Below the pieces are notes generated by a model. That model saw only the letters and a list, made by a program, of their open reading frames with translations, was not told where the DNA came from and searched no databases. Shown here piece after piece: positions 14,273 through 23,078 of a DNA stretch of 64,000 nt. Position 1 is the first letter of the stretch, and each line of letters starts with the position of its first letter. The DNA is from Cladorhizidae sp. MBARI D1340-BT2 (taxonomy: Eukaryota; Porifera; Demospongiae; Poecilosclerida; Cladorhizidae). The DNA lies in NCBI GenBank assembly GCA_028752905.1, contig JAQNBH010000011.1, positions 1,327,879 to 1,391,878 on the forward strand, in the 5' to 3' direction. A program made the translations under genes and the position numbers.

Positions 14273-14689
14273 CTCATACAAAACCACTCGGCCCACGTGT
14301 CCCTTTGTGAGAAAGTAGTCATGTGCTTACACAGCTCGAGGTACAGCTGATCCTCCTCTGAAAAAGCAAGCGAGTATGGCAATGCTATGTCCTGACTGGT
14401 GTAGTCTACAACAATAAGAAAACAAGAGTTGTTCTCTCAGGTCTGCTACGATGTTTAAGGATTCATGTTGAAGGATTCACCAGGAACAGAAAAAATCACC
14501 CGACAGCTATATACCTATATTGGATTGGTAAAAAAAAAAAGGAAGGATACAAGAATGTGCCTCTGTCGACCGACCACACCTAGTAGTTAGACGACTCGTA
14601 CCATTCAGATGGTTAACACACTTGGCTGATGTGGGCCTCCTATGTGCCTGCAAGTATACAGTGGCTTTGCAAATTAACGTATTGGCCTC
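14273..14689. other. Spacer, no gene recognised
   Basis: A 10-base poly-A run occurs near 14,530. I see no convincing exon, RNA gene or mobile element. Confidence 0.5.
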
Positions 14690-15840
14690 TTCTAGGACAT
14701 TCAGTTGCTGGCATTCAATTACTAGGGCATTTGGTTACTAGGACATTCAGTTACTAGGGCATTTGGTGCTGGCATTCAGTTACTAGGGCATTTGGTTACT
14801 AGGGCATTTGGTTACTAGGACATTCAGTTACTAGGGCATTTGGTTACTATGGCATTTGGTTACTAGGACATTCAGTTACTAGGGCATTTGGTTACTAGGA
14901 CATTCAGTTACTAGGGCATTTGGTTACTAGGGCATTTGGTTACTAGGACATTCAGTTATACTAGGGCATTTGGTTACTAGGACATTCAGTTACTAGGGCA
15001 TTAGGTTATTAGACATTCAATTACTAGGGCATTTGGTGGTTACTAGGACATTCAGTTACTAGGGCATTTGGTTACTAGGGCATTTGGTTACTAGGACATT
15101 CAGTTACTAGGGCATTAGGTTATTAGACATTCAGTTACTAGGGCATTTGGTTACTGGCATTCAGTTACTAGGGAATTAGGTTACTAGGGCATTCAGTTAC
15201 TAGTCACTAGACATTCAGTTAGGCATTTGGTTGCTGGCATTCAGTTACTAGGGCATTTGGTTACTAGGGCATTTGGTTACTAGGACATTCAGTTACTAGG
15301 GCATTAGGTTATTAGACATTCAGTTACTAGGGCATTTGGTTACTGGCATTCAGTTACTAGGGAATTAGGTTACTAGGGCATTCAGTTACTAGTCACTAGA
15401 CATTCAGTTAGGCATTTGGTTGCTGGCATTCAGTTACTAGGGCATTTGGTTACTAGGACATTCAGTTACTAGGGCATTAGGTTATTAGACATTCAGTTAC
15501 TAGGGCATTTGGTTACTGGCATTCAGTTACTAGGGAATTAGGTTACTAGGGCATTCAGTTACTAGTCACTAGACATTCAGTTAGGCATTTGGTTGCTGGC
15601 ATTCAGTTACTAGGGCATTTGGTTATGGCATTCAGTTATAGGGCATTTGGTTGTTAGGGCATTCAGCTGCTAGGGCATTCAGTTGCTAGGGCATTCAGTT
15701 GCTAGGGCATTCAGTTGCTAGGGCATTCAGTTGCTAGGGCATTCAGTTGCTAGGGCATTCAGTTGCTAGGGCATTCAGTTGCTAGGACATTCAGTTGCTA
15801 GGGCATTCAGTTGCTAAGGGCATTCAGATGCTAGGGCATG
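14690..15840. repeat. Minisatellite, ~16 bp half-units in higher-order arrangement
   Basis: Half-units cattcagttactagggcatt and tggttactagga alternate. The block containing gtcactagacattcagttag occurs three times (about 15,200, 15,400 and 15,565), showing amplification of a larger segment. From ~15,650 the array becomes a homogeneous run of gcattcagttgctagg. Confidence 0.93.
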
Positions 15841-16467
15841 TGGCCCCCAGCTTGACCAGTATATGCATTAGGTACCACTAACATGGGGACTTGACCAGTA
15901 TAAGCATTAGGTACCACTAACTTGGGGGGTAACAATTCCAGCCAATCAATGACTCCACTGACTTCCTACATCTCCTTCCCCTGTAACCACCAACCTCGGA
16001 GCCAGTACTGACACAGAACCCAGTCCAGATCCAGCTAGCTCAACAGTCTGAACAAGGACACTGTTTGCTGTGATCATTATTTTACTTTGTGACTGAGAGG
16101 GATATGCAGTAGCATGGAGACCTGAGGGCCTGGGGCTAGCCTGGGCTGTAGTGACATAGACTCGAGGGTCCAGGGCTATGACCTGAGTGCTCAGGGCTGT
16201 GGTGACCTGAGGGTCCAGGGCTGTGGTGACTTTGTTGATGATGCAATTAGGCTAACACATGGTAAAGGGTGACCTTGTTATGATGCAATTAGTCTAATAC
16301 ACGTGGTAAAGGATGACTAACTATTGAAGTACAGTACACCAATGTCGTACAATATTGGTGTACTCTTAAATTGCAAAGGGTCATCTAATTTGTTCGGGTC
16401 TCGGTGCGCGCGAGAAAAACTCTTATCCCGCACGCGCCTGTAGGATTTGGTAAAGGTATTTGCTAGC
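15841..16467. other. Upstream region of the MMACHC gene, with short repeats
   Basis: Short direct repeats occur at 15,855-15,920 (ttgaccagtataagcattag type) and 16,115-16,240 (gacctgagggtccagggctg). A diverged duplication of a ~45 bp segment (gatgcaattaggctaa...) is seen at 16,240-16,310. The last 100 bp before the gene are more GC-rich (ggtctcggtgcgcgcgag) and are the likely promoter or 5' UTR, but no TATA box or transcription start can be placed. Confidence 0.45.
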
Positions 16468-16479
16468 ATGGAGAGATGA
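16468..16479 (+). promoter_or_regulatory. Three-codon upstream ORF overlapping the MMACHC start
   Basis: ATG GAG AGA TGA begins 8 bases before the MMACHC start codon, and its stop overlaps that start (ATGA at 16,476-16,479). The upstream ATG has A at -3 and G at +4, a better initiation context than the main ATG (G at -3, A at +4). Such an arrangement can limit translation or force termination-reinitiation. Whether it is in the mRNA depends on the unknown transcription start. Confidence 0.5.
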
Positions 16480-17291
16480 GCGTAAAAGCTGAACTTGAAA
16501 ACGCAAGCAATGCCATTACGACTTTCGGCTCTAGTGATGCCCCGGACCTGCAGCAGGTCCAAGTTACACTTGATGTCAAGTGTGAAGGTCTTGGTTTGAG
16601 TTGTCATCCATTCTTGGTGGGCTGGTACAACTCAAGTGTGAGCCAACCTTGCTTTCGTCTACCCTACAACTACGATACTCTCGCTATGCTGGTCGTCAGT
16701 AGCCCCATTATGTTTGAACGCATGTTCCTTCCCTACCTGTGCTCACCTAGCTATGCGGTGGGTCAGCTAGATCCCCTGGACCAATGTCTTGAGCAATTCT
16801 TCTCAAAACTTGTCTCTTCCTTCATTTCTGGTGATGTTGAAGCCATTCATGACTTTGAGCTGGACCCCATTAGCAGACGGCCACGTGTCCTAGTTCAGAC
16901 AGCTGGCCATGTGGCAGGTGTAGCTCGCTATTACCAGAGATGTGATGTGAACCCTGACCCCTGGCCAAAAGGTGAGAGATTGTATGGTGTGTCCATGCAT
17001 CCTCTCTATGGAGGCTGGTTTGCTTTCAGAGGAATCCTGCTGTTTAAGCAAGTCCAGGTGTCTGGCTTGCATCAGTCAGAGCCTGAAGACTGTGTGCCCG
17101 ACCAGGCACAGAGAAGAGAACTGCTTGAGAAGTATAATTATAACTGGAAAGACTGGAGTTTCCGAGACATAGTAGTGGGTAGAGTTAAAGAGAAATACTC
17201 TGAGGAGCAATGTATATATTTCAGAAAAAATCCGAGAAGACGGAAAACTGTGATCAAGGAACTGCAACGCAAGCACGGATATGGCAAATAG
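16476..17291 (+). CDS. MMACHC: MMACHC (CblC), cobalamin-processing chaperone
   Basis: The frame codes for 271 residues, close to the 282 of human MMACHC. In animals this cytosolic protein binds incoming cobalamin, removes its upper ligand (decyanation or glutathione-dependent dealkylation) and passes it on for methyl- and adenosylcobalamin synthesis. Similarity runs from about residue 40 to 250: FLVGWYN (46-52), LDPLDQC (98-104), LVQTAGHVAGVARYYQR (139-155) with the B12-site histidine at 145, GVSMHPLYGGWFAFRG (171-186) with the paired glycines and the arginine equivalent to human Arg161 at 185, DCVPDQAQR (205-213), NWKDWSFRD (223-231) and YSEEQ (241-245). The basic tail (KNPRRRKTVIKELQRKHGYGK) is lineage-specific. 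The gene is uninterrupted, whereas vertebrate MMACHC has introns. No inactivating change is seen. The start is the first in-frame ATG; the upstream ATG is out of frame. Confidence 0.95.
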   Translation: MSVKAELENASNAITTFGSSDAPDLQQVQVTLDVKCEGLGLSCHPFLVGWYNSSVSQPCFRLPYNYDTLAMLVVSSPIMFERMFLPYLCSPSYAVGQLDPLDQCLEQFFSKLVSSFISGDVEAIHDFELDPISRRPRVLVQTAGHVAGVARYYQRCDVNPDPWPKGERLYGVSMHPLYGGWFAFRGILLFKQVQVSGLHQSEPEDCVPDQAQRRELLEKYNYNWKDWSFRDIVVGRVKEKYSEEQCIYFRKNPRRRKTVIKELQRKHGYGK

Positions 17292-17812
17292 ATGGCGTCA
17301 GACTAAGATGGACAGCGTCTCGGATACCTTTTCAGTGCGGCATTTGTTTACATCTGAATCTAGTTCTGTACAGCTTTGCCTGTTTGACTAATTCTACTAC
17401 AAATTCTTGATGTGGAAAGTTATAGGGGGCATGAACGCATTAAAAATATATAAATGAGGGAGGGAGGTTATGAGGGAGGAGGTTACCAAGATCAAGGTAC
17501 TTGTCTTCATGAATTGTTGATTGTGTTCTATTAAGCTTGGGGCATTCAAATCTTGCTTTAGCAACGTCTTAGAGGCCATCATGAGGAAGAGAGGGCAATG
17601 TTATTTATGGTGCATCTAGTAAAGTTTTCTCGTAGCTGGACGTGAGCAGTCTTGGTGCACTCCAAAATTCCAGCTGACAAGCTGTGTACGTAGACAGATA
17701 TCTTTTAGGAAATTCTACTGTAGAATCTTGGCAGTGGACTCTAGAAAAATGGCTATATTCACCATTCCTGGACACCTTGCAAAATATACAAATATTTATG
17801 GCTCATGAGAAT

Positions 17813-17916
17813 AGCTTCACCACATGCCATAGACCTCTTTGATATCTGACCCAAGGTATAATGCGTCAAGAGACTTGTCTGCATCAAGTATTTAATTAGA
17901 TGTATGTGGTGAAGCT
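17813..17916. mobile_element. MITE-like element, copy 1, 13-bp perfect terminal inverted repeats
   Basis: The left end agcttcaccacat (17,813-17,825) is the exact reverse complement of the right end atgtggtgaagct (17,904-17,916). The interior is similar to copy 2 at 18,460 (ccatagacctctttgatatc against ccatagagtgctttgatatc). It has no coding capacity. Similarity to copy 2 continues ~25 bp past the right end, so the true boundary is uncertain. Confidence 0.55.
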
Positions 17917-18459
17917 GACCAGAGCAAGTGGACAGTTTACCCATGTGGTCCCATAATATTTTGACACCACTTTTAAAGAGATCTGCAAGTGTCTGTGCTT
18001 CCAAACTATATTGTAGGTTACACAGGTATTGCGAGGTCCTTTCTATTGGACTTTACTTTACTTTTTCTTTCGTAGAAGTGGAAATAAAAGTTAAATCGAC
18101 TTTATACACTTTAAACTATCAAGTGTATATCAAGTGTATCTTGGTTAAAAAGGTTCAAACGAGCTCTCAAATAATAATACTGTTGCTAATTGGTGTGGGC
18201 AATCAACAGATCTGAGATCATCCACCTAGTGCTAAATGTGTGAATGACCTCACTTTGTTTGGAGCCTGCTTATAAAATTTCATTAGACTTTGGACATTAT
18301 AGCTTATAATTATAATTTCCCTGTACCATGCATGCAGCAGGGTACAGTAATTGTGGCTATATATATGTGTGTTTGTGTGTGTGTGTGTACATGTTTGTCC
18401 AATCACAAGAATCATGAAATGTCCATTTTTTCACCTTCCAATGAAACACCTGGAATAGT

Positions 18460-18546
18460 CTTTACCACATGCCATAGAGTGCTTTGATATCAGACTTAAG
18501 ATATAATATGACAACAGACTTGTCTGTATCATCATATGTGGTAAAG
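18460..18546. mobile_element. MITE-like element, copy 2, 11-bp terminal inverted repeats
   Basis: Ends ctttaccacat (18,460-18,470) and atgtggtaaag (18,536-18,546) are exact inverted repeats and are variants of the ends of copy 1. Both copies lie in the same orientation about 650 bp apart. Confidence 0.55.
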
Positions 18547-18714
18547 TTGGTTAGAGCAAGTTTACAGTTTTCCTGTGAGGGTCTGTTATCCTCGCAAAAG
18601 TTCTCCCCATCATTCAAAGCATTTCGTTCTAGATAGAATTATACAAAAAGTTTTCAGATTTTTTTGGCCTCTGGTCAAATCTCCTCTCCTCCCATAATTC
18701 AACACATATATATA

Positions 18715-19068
18715 TACAAAATAACCTTCTCAATAATCAACTGAAATTGTACTCTCTCGATGTTTCGACTAGATACTCAGCCTTCATTAGGAATAATGTT
18801 ATTTATATCTGTACGAGACAATTAAATGATTAATTGGGCTATTTGTGGTGCCATTTCTCAAATATAAATTAATGTGGCTAAAGCTCTTTGGGAGAACCAA
18901 ATTATGTTTATCTATTCAAATAAAAATAACAACAACAGTAATAAATGATTCCCTAATAAATGATTCCCTTAACAATCACTTAAATTTTCTTCTTGAGGTT
19001 GATTATTGAAAATTGTTATATTCTACTATGTCAACTGAGAGTTTGTTGGTAATAATAATCATAATCAT
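18715..19068. mobile_element. Compact copy of the inverted-repeat element family with one ribozyme-like unit
   Basis: The left end has ataaccttctcaataatcaa and the right end has ggttgattattgaaaattgt followed by atgtcaactgagagtttgttg, matching inverted ends of the 7.7-10.6 kb element. Only one CTGATGA-type unit is present, next to the left terminus. This looks like the unexpanded form of the family. Confidence 0.65.
18759..18790 (-). ncRNA. Single degenerate hammerhead-like motif
   Basis: On the minus strand the order is CTAATGA (one change from CTGATGA), AGGCTGAGTATCTAGTC (helix II-like arms), GAAAC, ATC. The bases on either side (ttc before, gag after) could form a three-pair start of helix I. 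The G-to-A change in the first box would be expected to abolish activity, so this is a relic at best. Confidence 0.4.
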
Positions 19069-20336
19069 AACCCCAGCTGAGGAGACCCCCCCCAATTTAT
19101 GATGCCAAATAGTTTTTTCCCTTCTTGCATCCAACACTAGCTAATAATATCAACATCAAAGCTAGAACTCAGCCGATATGTGAACATGTCTGCAGATTAA
19201 CTTCTGACAATCCACTGGCTCTTACTTGATTCATGATCACAGACAATGTTAATTTTGCCACCCACTGTAGCTAATAGTTTATCTCTCAACATCAAAGCTT
19301 GGCATCAGCTGTGTCACAAGCACATCTGCAGATGAAGTTGTCAAGTAAGTGATCGTGGTATTTCACAAGACAGTGTTGCCATGTGCCCAGCTGTGAGCTG
19401 CAAATTTCATTACGACAGTTGTGAATAGGTTATCTTAATTTCCTGCATGCAAATACTCCAGTTTTGTCACCAAATAGGGTAGCACATAAACCATATGCTC
19501 TCACATGGCTAGGGAATTTCTCAAAACAAGCCATGTTTTACATAACCTTTCGGTCTCTAGGCCGAGTGAAGGAAGCCAGGTACTGGCAGGTAAAGTCCCG
19601 ACATTAGAAAAATTCCTATTTTGAATGGAAGCAGGTGTGAGGCACAACCTCACGTCACAAATATATTTTTGTATGATGCCAAACATTGGCAACCTTTCGC
19701 TAGGCAACATCAATTCTTTGGTCATTACCAGATTGTTATCATGCTCATTAGCCACTTACTAATAATACATCTCAACTAATTTCATTTGCAATCCATTACA
19801 GCTGTGTACTAGCCTGCCTGTCAATAGTGATCAAATTGTAACCCACCTTAGCAACAGTTGTAAGAACTAGTGAGAAAGTGAGCACATGATAACCCCCCCG
19901 AGCTGTGCAGCCAACACAACAGGCTTCTCCATATTAGACATTTTTACAAACCAATTTTAATAGTTCACTCTACCAATCTGTGATTACAGTAACAATAACA
20001 ATAATAATAATCATACTAATAATGTCGATGGGATGAATAATAAGAGCTCACAATGCACTGAGTGAATAGAATTATTTACACAAAATAATTGAATTTGATA
20101 ATACTTTGCAATTTTGTTCTTTTTACTCTAGTGTGCAGGAATGTTGATAGCTTCTGATCTTTAACAAATAGGTGACAACAGGAACAGACCTGTGATGACA
20201 GCAGAACACATGCGCCCAGTCAGTTCTAAGGCAGCTGAGGTGGAGGAGAGATTCGATGATTGGTTGGCTGGCAGTGCACGCAGAAAACGAAAGGGAGGAC
20301 ATAGGAGGGGAGAATGTGTAACAAATTAAGCTATCC
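19069..20336. other. Intergenic region between element copy and DUF4215 gene
   Basis: A minus-strand frame at 19,501-19,755 (84 residues, ending near LGLETERLCKTWLVLRNSLAM) has no family I recognise and may be transposon-derived. A short (AAT/ACA)n tract lies at ~19,990-20,015. The last ~100 bp form the likely 3' UTR of the minus-strand gene. Confidence 0.4.
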
Positions 20337-21778
20337 TCATCTGACGATGACCAGGCTAGCTGCCAATACAGTCAGAGCAAAGGGGACAATCCAGGAGATG
20401 GATACCGATCTAGAACCAGCGTTGCTTGGTAGTAGAGACTGCAGCAGCCTTTTGCTAGGCTCATGAGCAGAGGCAACTTCTCTAGAGAAGGAAGATGCTT
20501 GTTTGTATGTAATAGATGACCGGCGTTGCCTGTCTGGAGCTAATTGTTGATTATCTTCAATGAGAGGGAGGCGGCTACAGCTGGAAGTCCTGTTATAGCC
20601 TCGGGTACAGATGTGTGTGGTGCTCTCTAATTGACAGAAACGGTTGCATCCATCTCCAATGTCTTTGTTATGATCATCACATACCTCCCCACGTGTCCGC
20701 ATCCCATCTCCACACACCTCCAGCATGCATATGGATGGCTGTAGTCTTGCTGTTGAACAGTCATAATTTTGCTTCACGCGACAGTTGATAGAACAGCCCA
20801 GGGCAGAATCTTCTCCAAATTCACACTCCTCCATGGCTTGTCTGCGTCCATCTCCACACTCTGTTGTCTTCCTGGGTGGCTTCCTGCTGTTAGACGAGGT
20901 ACTGGTAAGTTCGTACATGGCACCAGTGATGGTGCTAAGGCCAGATTGATTAAAATTAATTAGTTTACTGTTGTTTATTTCTTCAAGAATGCTGTTGTTA
21001 TCCATAAACAAGGTCACCAAGTGGAAGTTATCGTTATTAGGGTTGAAATCTGACGCTTCATGATCAGTGCAGGGATTACCTATCCCCGACTCGTCCATTC
21101 CGCCATAGTGGAAGTTGGCGATAGGCAGAGAACCTCCATTTTCCACCACATGCTTTACAGCCTGAATGTAGTCATTAGGAGAAGGATCTAGTTGGTTTGA
21201 CGATGTGTATTTGATAGCTTTGATGCAGTAGATGTGTCTAACCATGGTAGGTACCCTCACTAGTTCAGCAGCAAGCGTACTATATATATCTTTAATCGCC
21301 AATGGCAGTCCTCTGTCTACCATGGAGTTGTAATATTCTCCTCCAATGCGAAACTTAGAATCCAAGATCCTTATGTCCTCTTCCGATAGTTGGTGTACAT
21401 GTATGTCAGAACTCTGGTTGTAGCAGTGGTTCATTTCCAGGACTGCATCATGCTCCCATGTGAGACACCCTACAGGGTCGTGGTAGAGTCCTTCACTGTC
21501 ATATTTCTGCACCAGGGCTAGGAGTCTCTCCTGGAAGCACTGCTCAACTTGGTAGGCCCATTGGATGGTATTGATATCAACACAAGATTGACAGGTCTGT
21601 CCTGGCCTCTCCCTGCGAAGCGTATTGATGGCGTCGCAACGTTTCTTGGCATATGAGAGTACCAGTCCCTCTTGACCACAAGGGAGCTTGGACTCTATGC
21701 AGTGTGAATAGAATTGACAAGACCCAAGTGACGAGCAACGCTCCCTGCTAATAGTCTCTCTGCGCTGGATTTTCACAC
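20337..21778 (-). CDS. Secreted/surface cysteine-rich DUF4215 protein, exon 2 (terminal)
   Basis: This exon joins exon 1 at 22,545-22,617 to give a 504-residue protein. The acceptor is a clear pyrimidine tract ending tgtgtatcag at 21,779. Residues ~39-150 form a cysteine-rich domain (CQFYSHC, LPCGQEG, SYAKKRC) loosely like stanniocalcin-type patterns; that likeness is weak. Residues ~331-367 and 379-415 are two DUF4215-type repeats (CGDGRRQAMEECEFG, CGDGMRTRGEVCDDHN, GDGCNRFC), modules usually found in extracellular proteins. RQRR at 441-444 is a furin-type site. The last ~20 residues are hydrophobic (WIVPFALTVLAASLVIV), a membrane anchor or GPI signal. Several N-glycosylation sequons fit an extracellular location. 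The biological role is unknown. It lies 376 bp downstream of the TTC39 gene on the same strand. Confidence 0.85.
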
Positions 21779-22544
21779 CTGATACACAGGAGGACATGGA
21801 GAGATTCATAGAATAGTGAACATTACATTCAACACGAACATCAATTCACTAACAACACTTGCATTCCCTTGCACAATGCATGCACTACAACACCATTGGA
21901 TGGTTTTATAAAATTTTCATAATAATAAAACAAACATCACTCGGTTAAGATACACACAACATGCAACTCTTAATTATCCAATTATGTTTTATTATTCTTG
22001 TAGCACAAACACACACAAAAAAACACCACTTGGTTGCTAGGCTAAGATACACTCAACGTGCAACTTTAATTGTCAAATTATGTTTATATCACTTCTAACC
22101 AAGGTGCAAATTCATTATCATAATGGAGAGGAAAGCTATCTGCTATCAAAACAGCTCGGCCCACACGAACAGCTGTTGTCATAGCTCGGAGGAAGAAGCT
22201 TCATGACATTGTTTTGAAGTGCCTGCTATCTATCTTTCTGTCGCTGTGCTGGAGGTTTGCACTTTCACTGCCATCAGCAAACTAGGGGGGGGGGGGGGGG
22301 GGCTCAGTTTTTGCAGTGTTTAATTAAACTATGCCAACAAATTCAGCATCCCTACAACTGCTACCTCAAACTTCTGAGCCACCAAAACAAAGCTACACAA
22401 TCAGTAATAACACTCCCTCAACTTATTTTACATGGCTACAGTTTAGCAGCAAGACATAGAAGTAGTAATGAATCAACAATAACTCCACAAACGACGTTTG
22501 CAGACTCTCGCAATGCTAGAGGAGAATTATATGTTGGGACTGAC
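21779..22544 (-). other. Intron of the DUF4215 gene
   Basis: A 766-bp intron with gtcagt donor and tgtgtatcag acceptor. It contains a run of about 18 G on the plus strand (22,284-22,302) and two similar ~80 bp stretches around 21,910-22,085 (cacttggttgctaggctaagatacac type), a local duplication. Confidence 0.65.
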
Positions 22545-22617
22545 CTGAAGTTGGCATGCTGCCAGCACCAGCGAGCAGAGTTAGGAGAAGAAAATATTGG
22601 TAATTCGAAGTCGTCAT
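22545..22617 (-). CDS. DUF4215 protein, exon 1 (signal peptide)
   Basis: ATG at 22,617 opens 24 codons starting MTTSNYQYFLLLTLLAGAGS, a classic signal peptide. It ends in TCAG followed by the donor gtcagt. The splice is phase 1 and joins exactly to exon 2 (S-G-V-K). The open frame of exon 2 alone would start at a methionine inside the intron; the spliced start is better because it supplies the signal peptide and uses consensus splice sites. A (GCAACT)n-like tract lies directly upstream of the ATG. cDNA would settle the 5' end. Confidence 0.75.
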
Positions 22618-22993
22618 GTTGCAGTTGCAGTTGCAGTTGTAGTTAACTTTTTTTTTTGTGGAGTACGGTATCCCAAGCTCCCTTTTAAACAAACTCGTTA
22701 CTATAGCAACTACGCCGGAAAGGACTTTAATTAACTAAACCGCAAGCGTTAGGTGTAAATAATTTAAACTTCGCGCGGCTGCAACCTGTAAAGCATTTTT
22801 TTACAGTAATTAAGTTCAGCATTAAGTCAATACTGCTTCACACTGGAAAAGAAAAAGGTATGGAATTTTTTTTTACAACTTTTACAACAACTTTTACAAC
22901 AATAATGATAATGCAAAACAAAAATATGTGCAATGTCATGATCAATGTCATAAATGAGCCATCAAGGCAAGGTCTAGTCCAGACTTCATGCTG

Positions 22994-23078
22994 TCACTTC
23001 AAACTGCTGATTCTGTTCTGTCCCTCATGGATCCTGAAGTGGATTCTGTTCTCCAAGTGGTAACCCTTGTAGTCAGTA
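22994..23078 (-). CDS. TTC39 exon l (terminal)
   Basis: 85 bp: TDYKGYHLENRIHFRIHEGQ then NRISSLK and TGA. Acceptor gtgtattcag. Matches NYKxYxxExRxHFRIxAAL, the C-terminal family signature. The protein stops soon after, without the longer serine-rich tail of vertebrate TTC39A. Confidence 0.93.

Larger units (their letters stand above)
17292..18714. other. 3' flank of MMACHC, intergenic
   Basis: No second gene is recognised. The region holds two short inverted-repeat elements (17,813-17,916 and 18,460-18,546) and a (GT)n tract near 18,366-18,388. No clear AATAAA-plus-GT signal for MMACHC could be fixed. Confidence 0.45.

Noticed and set aside
20769..20963. Plus-strand ORF inside the DUF4215 gene
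   Set aside because: Shadow of the minus-strand exon, with no independent support.
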